A stretch of DNA of 64,000 nucleotides. It comes from Roseiarcus sp963824475. GTDB lineage: Bacteria; Pseudomonadota; Alphaproteobacteria; Rhizobiales; Beijerinckiaceae. The notes beneath the pieces were generated by a model. It worked only from the letters and a program-made list of their open reading frames with translations. It searched no databases and was not told the origin of the DNA. Both the position numbers and the translations under genes were made by a program. The DNA is taken from positions 1-64,000 of the forward strand of contig CAWGPR010000003.1 in the NCBI GenBank assembly GCA_963824475.1, given 5' to 3'. Below, in pieces: positions 44,150 to 54,803 of this stretch; positions within the stretch are counted from its first letter, which is position 1; each line of letters begins with the position of its first letter.

Positions 44150-45255
44150 CTGAGATGGAAGCGGGGAAGGCCGAAGGACCTTCGGCCGACGATTATGCGT
44201 TGGTCGCCAAGGCCGCGGTGGAGGTCGAAGCGCCGGACTTGCCCTATCGTCCCCCAATGCCGCGCAACCGTGGCGCGCCGATCGCGCTGGTCGGCGCGGG
44301 CGGCATCAGCGGGGCGCATCTCGACGCCTATGCGCGCCACGGCCTCAACGTCGTTGCGATCTTCTCGCGCGACCTCGATCGCGCCCGTGCGCGGCGCGAC
44401 GCCTATTTCCCTGGAGCGCGGGTCACCGACGATTTCAATTCTCTGTTGCGCGATCCCAACGTGAGCGTTCTAGACCTCACCGCGCACGCGGACGTCCGCC
44501 TCGACCTCATGCGGCGCGCGCTGAACGCTGATAAGCACGTGCTGTCGCAAAAGCCGTTCGTCGAGGACCTCGACGACGGCCGCGAACTCGTTGAGCTTGC
44601 GGAGCGGCGCGGCCTCAAGCTCGCGGTCAATCAGAACGGCCGCTGGGCGCCGCATCTCGCCTATATCCGGGAGGCGGTCTATGCTGGCCTCATCGGCGAA
44701 GTCACTGGCGTTCATGTCGAGATCCGCTGGAACCACGGCTGGATCGCCGGAACGCCGTTCGAAGCCATGGACGATCTCATCCTCTGGGATTTCGGCATCC
44801 ATTGGTTCGATTTTCTCGCGAGCGTCATCGACGACCGCGCCCATCTCGTTCATGCGACGGCCGCCCGAGCCGCCGGACAGACCGCGCGGCCCCCGCTGCT
44901 GGCTCAGGCGCTCATCGCCTTTGACGGCGGTCAGGCCTCGCTTGTTTTCGACGGCGCGACCCGATATGGCGCGCGCAATTCGACTTCGGTCATCGGCGCG
45001 AAGGGCGTCGTCTCCAGCATGGGGCCCGACCTCGGCCATCAGTCGGTCGAACTCTATACCGAAGCGGGAGTCGCCAGGCCGCGTCTTACGGGCGCCTGGT
45101 TCAACGACGGCTTCGCCGGCGCCATGGGCGAACTCTTGTGCGCAATCGAAGACGGGCGGGAGCCGCTGAACTCGGCGCGCGGCAATCTTTGGTCGCTCAA
45201 GCTGTGTCAGGCGGCGCTGCGCTCGGTCCAGAGCGGTATCCCCGCGCCTGTCTGA
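44146..45255 (+). CDS. Gfo/Idh/MocA family oxidoreductase
   Basis: A 369-residue sugar dehydrogenase: canonical Rossmann start IALVGAGGISGAHLDAYARH near residue 46, VLDLTAHADVRLDLMRRALN, then HVLSQKPFVEDLDDGREL in which the E-K-P motif is Q-K-P, and the C-terminal sheet with VHVEIRWNHGWIAGTPFEAM. About 45 extra polar residues precede the Rossmann fold. It closes the operon. With the preceding gene it gives two different dehydrogenases acting on the same type of substrate. Confidence 0.82.
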   Translation: MTEMEAGKAEGPSADDYALVAKAAVEVEAPDLPYRPPMPRNRGAPIALVGAGGISGAHLDAYARHGLNVVAIFSRDLDRARARRDAYFPGARVTDDFNSLLRDPNVSVLDLTAHADVRLDLMRRALNADKHVLSQKPFVEDLDDGRELVELAERRGLKLAVNQNGRWAPHLAYIREAVYAGLIGEVTGVHVEIRWNHGWIAGTPFEAMDDLILWDFGIHWFDFLASVIDDRAHLVHATAARAAGQTARPPLLAQALIAFDGGQASLVFDGATRYGARNSTSVIGAKGVVSSMGPDLGHQSVELYTEAGVARPRLTGAWFNDGFAGAMGELLCAIEDGREPLNSARGNLWSLKLCQAALRSVQSGIPAPV

Positions 45256-45326
45256 GCGACGGAGACAACCGAACCGTCAGCAGGGCGTCGCCGTCGCCTG
45301 TGATAAGATCGCGGGGGAGAAACGCG

Positions 45327-46902
45327 ATGGCGAAGGGAGACGTTCAAACCTCGGAAAGGCCGCTGCGGCCGCTTCAGCTCGACCCCGAGCGCGCCAAGCG
45401 AGCCGACAGGCCGCCCTATGCGATCGTCGACATCGGCTCGAACTCGATCCGGCTCCTGGTCTATGACCAACTCGGCCGGGCGCCGCTGCCACGCTTCAAT
45501 GAAAAATCGCTTGCCCGTCTCGCCGAAGGACTGGCTGACACTGGCGCAATCGCGCCTGACCATTTTCGTCGAGCGGTCGAGGCCGTGCGGCGATTCCGCG
45601 CCATCGCCGAGGCCATGGGCGTTGCTCGAAATCGACGCCGTGGCGACGGAGGCCATGCGTCGCGCTTCGAACGGGCCGAAGCTTGCTCTGGCGATTGAAG
45701 CGGAGTCAGGCCTGAAGGTGCGCATCCTCAGCGGGGCCGAGGAAGCCCGGTTCGCGACGCTCGGCGTCATTTCCGGCTTCTTCCGGCCAGTCGGGGCGGT
45801 CGGCGACATGGGCGGCGGCAGCCTCGAAGTCGCGGAAGCGATCGATGAGCATGTGGGAGATGGCTGGGTCAGTCTGCCGCTCGGCGCCCTGCCGGTCGAG
45901 GCGATGCTGGCGGCGGGCGTCTCGGCGGCGAAGCGGCAAATCGACGAAATTCTGCGTTCGCGCCTACCACGCGCGCTGGCAAGGCCGGTGTTCTACGCGG
46001 TCGGTGGCGGCTGGCGGGCGCTGGCGAAGGCCCACATGGACGCGGTCGGCGCGCCGGTCAGAGTCGTCCACGGCTATACCCTCGCCGCCGCCGAGGCGCG
46101 AAAATTCGCGCGAGCAGTCTCGCGGCTCAGCGCAGCGAAACTGGCGGCGACGCCGGCCGTGGCGGAACGCCGGGCGCGCACCTTGCCGGCGGCGGCGCTG
46201 ACGTTGGATCGCGTGCTGAAATACCTGAAGCCCGGACGCGTCGTCTTTTCCGCTCTCGGCCTGCGCGAGGGATTTCTCTATTCGCAGCTGAGCCAAGAGG
46301 AACAATATCTCGATCCCCTGATCGAGGGCGCGCAGCTGATCGGCCTGCCGCTCGCGCGCGTGCCCGAATTCGCGCCCGAGCTTGTGTCCTGGACCGAAAA
46401 CCTTTTTTCGCCCGAAACCGCCCCTGAGAAGAGGCTGCGCGTCGCCGTCTGCGCGCTGTCCGATATCGCCTGGAGAGACGCGCCCGACCTCCGGGCGGAA
46501 GAGAGTTTTCGCCGGCTGCTCGAGTTTCCATTCATCGGCGTCACCCACCCGGAGAGGGTGTTCATCGCTGCCGCGATTCACGCGCGCTACGTCGGCCGAC
46601 CGGACGCGCCGTGGCTGAGCCCGGCCATTAAGCTGCTCACGCCGGCGGATCGCCGCCGGGCGCAGATCCTCGGCCGCGCGATCCTGCTCGCCTATCGCTT
46701 TTCCGGCGGCGTGCCGGCCATGCTGGAAAGCGCGCGATTGCGCATCGAGCCAGATAGCGTGCGGCTCGAAGTCGCCGCGGCCGCCCGCGCCCCCGACAGC
46801 GAAGTGGTGATCGACCGGCTCAAGCTGCTCGCCAGCGCCATTGGCGTCAAGCACAGCGAGGTCGTCGACATCGACGCGGTCGCCGAGCGGGCTGATGAAT
46901 GA
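45327..46902 (+). pseudogene. ppx: Ppx/GppA exopolyphosphatase family protein, one frameshift
   Basis: Starting at 45327 (GGGGGAGAAACGCG before ATG) the frame reads YAIVDIGSNSIRLLVYDQLG and LARLAEGLADTGAIAPDHFR, then is lost at GAAATC (45628-45633). It continues in another phase as IDAVATEAMRRASNGPKLAL, LKVRILSGAEEARFATLGVI, GDMGGGSLEVAEA and VFSALGLREGFLYSQLS to 46902. Removing one A gives AMGVARIDAVATEAMR. The ASKHA-fold enzyme hydrolyses polyphosphate or pppGpp. The C-terminal part is complete. A sequencing error at the GANTC-like site is a real possibility. Confidence 0.85.
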
Positions 46903-46988
46903 GGATCGGGGAATCTCGACGCTCAGCCACAACACTGCCCGACCACAACCCAATCTGTGTTCGGAGCAAGGGCAAATATATCGGCGAG

Positions 46989-47438
46989 CTGTTAGCCATC
47001 GGCGCAGACTGTCGGCGGCGGCCTGGGCAAAGCGCAGCAAGAGCGCGCGGCGGCTGGCCGGCGCCATGCGCTTGAGTTCGGCTTCGCGCACGATCTCCGC
47101 GCCGTAAGAATCGGCGACGATGAGGCCTGCCTCCAGGGGCATCAAGTCGGCCGGCGTGCCCTCCGAGATGGCGAAATAGAGCCGGTCGCAGCCGGCGGCG
47201 TCGTCACGCCATTTCCGATCGGCGCGAAAGTCCGCCGACGACGACTTGACCTCGACGATCAGCACCTCGCCGTCGCGATTGACCGCCGCGATGTCGCGCG
47301 GCGCCGGTCGGTCAGCGAAAGTTCAGTCAGGCTCGAGAAGCCGCGCGCCCGGAGCCGCCGCCGCACGCCGCGCGCGATCATCAGCGCCGCTTCCGATTGG
47401 CGTCCGTCCGCCGGAAGCGCTTGTCTTTCTTTCCACAT
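46989..47438 (-). pseudogene. mmcB: MmcB-family DNA repair protein (DUF2240-type restriction-like fold), frameshifted
   Basis: On the minus strand, starting at 47438 in a TGATG overlap with the GMC oxidoreductase stop, the frame reads GRQSEAALMIARGVRRRLRA and GFSSLTELSLTDRRRA. It shifts near 47293 and resumes as LIVEVKSSSADFRADRKWRD, CDRLYFAISEGTPADLMPLE and GLIVADSYGAEIVREAELKR. One G is missing between GCG and ACATC; adding it gives DRRRADIAAVNRDGEVLIVE. The E-V-K motif is that of a PD-(D/E)XK nuclease-like core. No stop appears where expected and the frame runs on antisense to ppx, so a second lesion near 46990 is likely. Confidence 0.7.
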
Positions 47439-49047
47439 CAGGCGGCTCTCGCGTCGGCAAGGATCATCTCGGCCGCCTTTTCGGCGATCATCATGGTCGG
47501 CGAGCCGGTGTTGCCGGAGGTGATGCGCGGCATCACGGAAGCGTCGGCGACGCGCAAGCCGTCAAGACCCTGGACCTTGAGCCTTTCGTCGACCACCGCC
47601 AACGGATCCTGCGCCGATCCCATTTTCGCGGTCCCAACGGGATGGAAGATCGTCGTGCCGATCTCGCCCGCCGCCCGCACAAGCTCATCGTCCGACTGCA
47701 GGCTTGCGCCGGGCTTGAGTTCTCGCGGCGCGTATCGCGCAAGAGAGGGCGCCGCGGCGAGGCGGCGCGTAAGACGGATCGAGTCCACCGCGACCCGCTC
47801 GTCGGCAAGCGCCGAAAGATAGTTCGGCTGGATGGCGGGCGCCGCGCGCGGATCGGCGCTCAGGGCGTGGGTCGAGCCCCGGCTCTCCGGGCGCAGGTTG
47901 CAGACGCTGATCGTGATCGCCGGATAGGCGTGCATGGGTTCGCCGAAGCGGTCCAGCGAGAGCGGCTGGACATGGAATTCGATATTGGCGGTGTCGTAGT
48001 CGGGCGAGGACTTGGCGAACAGGCCAAGCTGCGAGGGCGCCATCGTCATCGGCCCGCGCCTGCGCACCGCGTAGTCGAGCCCGATCATTGCCCGCTTGAA
48101 CAGGGACTGATAGTCGACATTGAGCGTGCGCGCGCCCTCGATGCCAAAGATTGCCCTGAGCTGCAGATGGTCCTGCAGGTTTTCGCCGACCCCAGGCAGC
48201 GAATGGACTACGGGGACGCCGAGCGCCCTGAGACGATCCGGCGCGCCCACGCCCGAAAGCTCCAGAAGCTGCGGCGAGCCGATTGCGCCCGCCGCCAGGA
48301 TGACTTCGCCGCTCGCCCGAGCCTCGCGGCTCACACCGTCTTGGCTGTAGCGCAAGCCCACGGCGCGGCGGCCCTCGAACAGGATGCGCTCGACATGCGC
48401 GCCGGTGGCTAGGCGCAGGTTCGGCCGCTTGAGGATCGGCTTCAAAAACGCGGTCGCCGCGCTCCAACGCCGCCCGCGACGCTGGTTGACCTCGAAATAG
48501 CTCGAACCTCCGTTGTCACCGCGATTGAAATCGTCGATCTTCGGAATACCAATCTCGACCCCGGCCTCGCGCACGGCGTCGAGGATCGCCCACGAGACGC
48601 GCGGGCGCTCGACCCGCCATTCGCCGCCCTTCCCATGCAGGGCGCTCGCGCCGCCGTGATGGTCCTCCTGGCGGAGGAAATAGGGCAGCACGTCCTCCCA
48701 GCCCCAGCCGGCAAGGCCGAGCTGGCGCCAGCCGTCGTAGTCGGCCGCCTGGCCGCGCATATAGATCATGGCGTTGATCGCGGAGCAGCCTCCCACCACC
48801 CGGCCGCGCGGATAGGCGATCGAGCGGCCGCCGAGGTTCGCCTCCGGCGCGGTCTTGAACATCCAGTCGGCGCGCGGATTGCCGATCGCGTAGAGATAGC
48901 CGACGGGAATGTGGAACCAGATCCAATTATCAGCGCCGCCGGCCTCGACGATGAGCACGCGGTTGCGGGGATCGCGGCTCAGCCGATTGGCGAGCACGCA
49001 GCCGGCCGAGCCGGCGCCGACGACAATGAAGTCGTAGGTTTCCTCGC

Positions 49048-49051
<4 letters not shown>
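47438..49051 (-). CDS. GMC family FAD-dependent oxidoreductase (choline/alcohol dehydrogenase type)
   Basis: A 537-residue flavoenzyme: N-terminal FAD-binding VVGAGSAGCVLANRLSRDPR, ARGRVVGGCSAINAMIYMRG (GMC signature 1), GEVILAAGAIGSPQLLELSG (signature 2), catalytic His in IFHPVGTAKMG and Asn in SGNTGSPTMMIAEKAAEMI. Enzymes of this branch oxidise choline or other primary alcohols, usually passing electrons to the respiratory chain. Its ATG overlaps the stop of dppF (ATGA), so it is co-translated with the dipeptide importer. The biological link to peptides is unclear. Confidence 0.88.
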
Positions 49052-50006
<955 letters not shown>

Positions 50007-50010
<4 letters not shown>

Positions 50011-51011
50011 GAATCCACTCCTTGGAGCTCAAGCGCGTTGGGAATCCCACGGATAAGCGGCGTCAGACATCGCGCGCGGCCAAGCGCGGCGTCCGCCGGC
50101 TGCGGCGCGACCTCATGGCAGGCGTCGAAAGCAAAGGCGCAGCGCGGCGAGAATACGCAGCCGCGCGGCCGGTCGAACGGCCCTGGCACGACGCCGGGAA
50201 TCGCCGGCAGGCGCCGCCCGCTCGCCCGCTCCGGCAATGCCGCCAGAAGCGCAGCGGTATAGGGATGATGCGGATCGGCGAAAAGTTCGCGCGTGCTGTT
50301 CGTCTCCATTTGCTGGCCGGCGTATTGGACGATGACCCGGTCGGCAGTTTCAGCGACCACCCCCATGTCATGGGTGATGAGCACAAGCCCCATTCCGTTG
50401 TCGCGACGCTCCCGCATCAGAAGATCGAGGATTTGCGCCTGAATGGTGACGTCGAGCGCCGTCGTCGGCTCGTCGGCGATCAGGAGCTTCGGCCGGCAGG
50501 CAAGCGCCATTGCGATCATAACGCGCTGGCTCATGCCGCCCGAAAGCTGGTGGGGATAGGCGTGCGCCCGGCGCGCCGGATCGGGAATGCCGACTTCCGC
50601 CAGAAGGTCGACGCTGCGCCGGTCGCGCGCGGCGCGGCTGAGGTTGAGGTGGGTCTTCAGCGTTTCGCCGATCTGAAAGCCGACAGTGAAACACGGATTG
50701 AGCGACGACATCGGCTCCTGGAAGATCATCGCCATGTCCTTGCCGGCGAGCCGGCGCCGCTCATCTGCGGTGATCGACAAGAGGTCCGCGCCATCGAAGG
50801 CCATGCGGTCCGCGGAGACGGTCGCGGTCGGAGGCAATAGGCCCATCGCCGCCAGCATCGCCACCGACTTACCGGAGCCCGATTCGCCGACGATCGCCAG
50901 CACTTCGTTGCGCTCGAGCGTGAGATCGAACCCGTCCACCGCCTTGAACGCGCCGTGCTGTGTCGCAAACGAAACGCTAAGATTGCGGATTTCGAGCAGA
51001 GGCGGCGTCAT
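50007..51011 (-). CDS. dppD: Dipeptide ABC transporter ATP-binding protein DppD
   Basis: A 334-residue ATPase: VGESGSGKSVAMLAAMGLLP, IFQEPMSSLNPCFTVG, LSGGMSQRVMIAMALACRPK, LLIADEPTTALDVTIQAQIL and the cysteine-rich GCVFSPRCAFAFDAC near the end. This is the typical DppD/OppD partner. Its stop overlaps the DppF ATG and its ATG abuts the DppC stop. Confidence 0.93.
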
Positions 51012-51937
51012 CAGCCCCTCCGCATCTTGGGATCGAGCGCGTCGCGCAGGCCGTCGCCAGTCAGATTAATGGCGATGACGGTGATGAGAATGGCCAAGCC
51101 GGGGAGTGTAACAATCCAGGGATCGGAGCGGATGAATTCGCGCGAGTCTGCGAGCATCGAGCCCCATTCCGGCGTCGGCGGCTGGGCGCCGAGCCCAAGA
51201 AAACCGAGCGCCGCCGCCTCGAGAATGGCGCTCGATACGCCAAGCGCCGCCTGCACGATGAGGGGGGCGAGGCAGTTTGGCAGCACGGTCGAACAGGCGA
51301 GCCGGAGCGGCCCGACGCCGACCACGCGCGCGGCGGTCACATAGTCCTTGCCAAGTTCGCCGAAGGCGGAAGCGCGCGCCAGACGCACGTAGCCCGGCAG
51401 ATAGACGATCGTCACGGCAATGATGGTGTTGGCGAGGCTCGGCCCGAGAACCGCAACGACGAGCACAGCGAGCACCAGGCTCGGCACGGCCATGATCAAA
51501 TCCATCAGGCGCGTAATGACCACGTCGGCAATTGGGCCGGTCATCGCCGCCGCGAGCCCGAGCGCCACGCCGACAATGAATGACACGCACATCACCGAAA
51601 GGCCAATGAACAGCGACACCCTGGCCCCGAAGATGAGGCGCGACAGCATGTCGTGACCGTCGCCATCGGTTCCAAGCACGAATCGCCATGAGCCGCCGAC
51701 TTCCCATACCGGCGGCGTCCGCACTGCATCGCGGAACTGCTCGATCGGCGAATGGGGCGCGACGACGTTCGCGGCCAGCGCCAAGAGAACGATGACGGTG
51801 AAGACAGCGAGGCCGAACACCGCGCCTCGGTTTTCCCGGAACGCAGCCCAGAACGACGCCAACGGCGAAGGCTGGGTGAGGACCGCCGCTGCATCCTCGC
51901 CGATCGGCGTCGTCAGCGCTGCGACGTCAGCGGGCAT
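51011..51937 (-). CDS. dppC: Dipeptide ABC transporter permease DppC
   Basis: A 308-residue permease with the N-terminal cytosolic stretch and OppC_N helix (NRGAVFGLAVFTVIVLLALA), HSPIEQFRD, GTDGDGHDMLSRLIFGARVS, and the EAA loop FGELGKDYVTAARVVGVGPL. The C terminus (NLTGDGLRDALDPKMRRG) is characteristic. It overlaps dppB by 11 bases. Confidence 0.93.
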   Translation of the reverse strand: MPADVAALTTPIGEDAAAVLTQPSPLASFWAAFRENRGAVFGLAVFTVIVLLALAANVVAPHSPIEQFRDAVRTPPVWEVGGSWRFVLGTDGDGHDMLSRLIFGARVSLFIGLSVMCVSFIVGVALGLAAAMTGPIADVVITRLMDLIMAVPSLVLAVLVVAVLGPSLANTIIAVTIVYLPGYVRLARASAFGELGKDYVTAARVVGVGPLRLACSTVLPNCLAPLIVQAALGVSSAILEAAALGFLGLGAQPPTPEWGSMLADSREFIRSDPWIVTLPGLAILITVIAINLTGDGLRDALDPKMRRG

Positions 51938-52940
51938 GACAAATCCTGGGATCGATCACACCGTAGACGAGATCGACAATCAGATTGACGAGAACGACGA
52001 CGGCTGAGATGAGCAGGACGCCGCCCTGCAGCGCCGGATAGTCGCGCCGGCTGATCAATTCGATGAGCCAATGGCCGACCCCCGGCCAGGAGAAGATCGT
52101 CTCCGTCAGCACCGCTCCGGCCATCAGACTGGAGACCGAGAGGCCGATCACCGTCACCACCGGCAGGAGGGCATTGCGCAAGGCGTGAACGCCGATGACC
52201 CGCGCCGGCTTGAGCCCCTTGGCGCGCGCGGTGCGCACATAGTCCTCGCTCAACACCTCGAGCATCGAAGAGCGGGTCATACGGGCGATGACAGCGAGCG
52301 GCACAGTGCCGAGCACGATCGCCGGCAGGACGAGGTGTCGCAAGGCGTCGAGGAAAGCGCCTTCCTGGTCGGACAGGAGCGCGTCAATGGTCATAAATCC
52401 CGTCGGCTGATCGAAGGAATAGTTGATGAGGTCGATCCGGCCCGAGACCGGCAGAAGCCCGAGTCGCACGGAAACGAACATGATAAGCAGCAGGCCCCAC
52501 CAGAAAATCGGCATCGAGTAGCCGAACAGCGACACCGTCATCAGGGCCTGATCATAGAAGCCGCCGCGCTTGACCGCCGCAAACGCGCCGGCCGGGACCC
52601 CGACCGCAATCGCAAACAGCATGGCGAAGAACGATAGTTCCAACGTCGCCGGGAACAGGGTCAGAAACTCGGTCAGCACCTTCTGCTGCGACGACAGCGA
52701 CACGCCGAAGTCGCCGTGCGCGATGCGCCAGACATAGTCGAGAAACTGCCGCCACACGGGCTGGTCGAGGCCAAGCTCATGGCGGAAGTACGCCAGCCGC
52801 TCCGGCGACATGCCATGCTCGCCGGTCCTCACCTCCACCGGGTCTCCCGGCACAAGACGGATCGCCGCGAAGGTCAGGAACATCAGCGCCAGGAATGTCG
52901 GGATGGTCAGCGCGATGCGGCGAAGGAAGTAGGCGAGCAT
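51927..52940 (-). CDS. dppB: Dipeptide ABC transporter permease DppB
   Basis: A 337-residue permease: MLAYFLRRIALTIPTFLALM, RLVPGDPVEVRTGEHGMSPE, the large periplasmic region, EDYVRTARAKGLKPARVIGV (EAA loop) and VLTETIFSWPGVGHWLIELI. Length and motif order match DppB. A stem-loop separates it from dppA. Confidence 0.93.
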   Translation of the reverse strand: MLAYFLRRIALTIPTFLALMFLTFAAIRLVPGDPVEVRTGEHGMSPERLAYFRHELGLDQPVWRQFLDYVWRIAHGDFGVSLSSQQKVLTEFLTLFPATLELSFFAMLFAIAVGVPAGAFAAVKRGGFYDQALMTVSLFGYSMPIFWWGLLLIMFVSVRLGLLPVSGRIDLINYSFDQPTGFMTIDALLSDQEGAFLDALRHLVLPAIVLGTVPLAVIARMTRSSMLEVLSEDYVRTARAKGLKPARVIGVHALRNALLPVVTVIGLSVSSLMAGAVLTETIFSWPGVGHWLIELISRRDYPALQGGVLLISAVVVLVNLIVDLVYGVIDPRICHAR

Positions 52941-52950
52941 GGCCGATTCT

Positions 52951-52991
52951 AAAACAACGGGCCCCGCCTTGCATCATGGCTGGCGGAGCCC
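52951..52991 (-). terminator. Stem-loop between dppA and dppB
   Basis: On the minus strand GGGCTCCGCC (52991-52982) pairs with GGCGGGGCCC (52968-52959) with one mismatch, followed by GTTGTTTTA. It lies just after the dppA stop and probably attenuates transcription into the permease genes or protects the dppA mRNA. Confidence 0.6.
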
Positions 52992-53001
52992 GGAGCGGCC
53001 T

Positions 53002-54591
53002 TTACTTAAGGTCGACGCCTTCGAACGCGTGCGTTCCAAGCGGGCTTTGCTTATAGCCGGTCACATTCGAGCGCATGGCTTCGAACACGATGGAATGGGC
53101 AAGAAGGAGCTCGGGCTGCTCGTCGTGTTCGATCTCCTGCATGCGCTGATAGAGTTTCGCCCGGTCGGCCTGGTTCGTCAGGGTGCGGGCCTTCGCCAGC
53201 AGTTCGTCAAACTCGGCGTTGCACCATTTCGTCGGGTTGCTGTCGCCAGGCTTGCCTCCGGGGCAGCCTCGCAGGAAGAAGAAATTGTCCGGGTCGCCGT
53301 TATCTCCGGTCCAACCGTACTGGCCGGTGATCTCCTCGCCGGCGGCGAGGCGCTTGCGATACTCGCCCCACTCATAGGTGACGAGCTTGGCGTTGACGCC
53401 GATCTTGGCGAGATCGGCCTGCATCATCTCGCCGATGCGCTTGCCGTTAGGGTTGTAGGGCCGCGACACCGGCTGGTACCAGAGATCGATGTCGAGCGGC
53501 GTCTTGACGCCAGCCGCCGCGAGCATGGTCTTCGCCTTCTCGGGGTCGTAAGGCACGTCCGGAATCTTGTCGTTAAAGGACCACATCGTGGGCGGGATCA
53601 GCGTCGTCGCCTTCGACCCCGCGCCAAGATAGACGTCCTTGATGATGGCGTCGCGATCGATCGCCATCGCCAAAGCTTGGCGCACCTCCTTCTTGTCCAA
53701 CGGCGGCTTGGTGACATTGAAGGCCCAATAGGCGACGTTGAGGCCCGGCATGTTGATCACCTTGAGGGTGGGATCCTTCTCCATCTCCGCAAGGTCGGCC
53801 GGCCTTGGATAGGCGTTGATGTGGCACTCGCCCGCCTTGAGCTTGGCGTAGCGCGCCGTGGCGTCGGGAGTGATGGCGAACACGAGGTCGTCGACCAGCG
53901 CCTTCTCGCCGTAATAGTCTTTGTTCGCCTTGTAGCGGATGACCAAATCCTTCTGATAGGAGACGAACGAGAACGGGCCGGTCCCGACCGGCGCCTGGTC
54001 GAACTGCTCAGGCGTCCCCTTCTTGAGCAGGAAGTCGGCGTATTCCTTCGACCCGATCGCCATGAAGTCCATCGCCAGGTTGGCGAGGATGGCGACATTC
54101 GGCTCTTTCAGCTTCATCACGACGGTGTAATCGTCGGTTTTCTCGACCGAATCGAGCAGCTTCGGCATATCCATGTCGTCGAAATAGTCATACTTGCCGC
54201 CCGAGACTTTGTAATACGGATTGTCCGGCTTCCACTGGCGGTCGATCGAAAACAATACGTCATCGGCGTTGAAGTCGCGCGTTGGCTTGAAGTCTTTCAA
54301 TGAATGGAACTTGACGCCCTTGCGCAGATGAAAGGTGATGGTCTTGCCGCCGTCAGTGACTTCCCAGCTTTCGGCGAGGCCGGGAACGACCTCGGTCGTG
54401 CCGCGCTTGAATTCGGTCAGGCGATTGTAGACGGGCCGCGCCGCGTCGAAGCTGGTGCCGGTGGTGTTGATCGCCGGAGTGAAATTCTCCGGACTGCCTT
54501 CCGAGCAGTAGACCAGGGTCTTCGCCGAAGCGAAGCCCGCGCCCGCGAGCAAGGCCGCCAGTCCGAGGCCGGCAAACGTGAGCGCTTTCAT
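53002..54591 (-). CDS. dppA: Dipeptide-binding protein DppA
   Basis: A 529-residue periplasmic protein with signal peptide MKALTFAGLGLAALLAGAGF (cleavage near ASAKTL) and a mature start KTLVYCSEGSPENFTPAINT. Further blocks such as YNRLTEFKRGTTEVVPGLAE, VGTGPFSFVSYQKD, LIPPTMWSFNDKIPDVPYDP, GWTGDNGDPDNFFFLRGCPG and ADRAKLYQRMQEIEHDEQPE match E. coli DppA closely along the whole length, so a true dipeptide/haem-type importer is likely. The ribosome site AGGAGGAG precedes the ATG. It is first in an operon dppABCDF-GMC oxidoreductase. Confidence 0.94.
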   Translation of the reverse strand: MKALTFAGLGLAALLAGAGFASAKTLVYCSEGSPENFTPAINTTGTSFDAARPVYNRLTEFKRGTTEVVPGLAESWEVTDGGKTITFHLRKGVKFHSLKDFKPTRDFNADDVLFSIDRQWKPDNPYYKVSGGKYDYFDDMDMPKLLDSVEKTDDYTVVMKLKEPNVAILANLAMDFMAIGSKEYADFLLKKGTPEQFDQAPVGTGPFSFVSYQKDLVIRYKANKDYYGEKALVDDLVFAITPDATARYAKLKAGECHINAYPRPADLAEMEKDPTLKVINMPGLNVAYWAFNVTKPPLDKKEVRQALAMAIDRDAIIKDVYLGAGSKATTLIPPTMWSFNDKIPDVPYDPEKAKTMLAAAGVKTPLDIDLWYQPVSRPYNPNGKRIGEMMQADLAKIGVNAKLVTYEWGEYRKRLAAGEEITGQYGWTGDNGDPDNFFFLRGCPGGKPGDSNPTKWCNAEFDELLAKARTLTNQADRAKLYQRMQEIEHDEQPELLLAHSIVFEAMRSNVTGYKQSPLGTHAFEGVDLK

Positions 54592-54803
54592 TGCATCTCC
54601 TCCTGACAGGTCGCGACGACGAACGCAGTCGCCATCGAAGCCCTTTTTCGCTTTCAGCGCAATGGCCTCTGGACCGCGTAGTGGCGCCCCTAGAGACGGG
54701 ATGGCCTCACCTGAAAAACCCGCGCGACGCCTCTCTTATTTGTGTGCATGATCCGGTTGCGCATTGATCCGGCGACGCAGCGCCGGTCACGTGGGAAGCG
54801 GAC

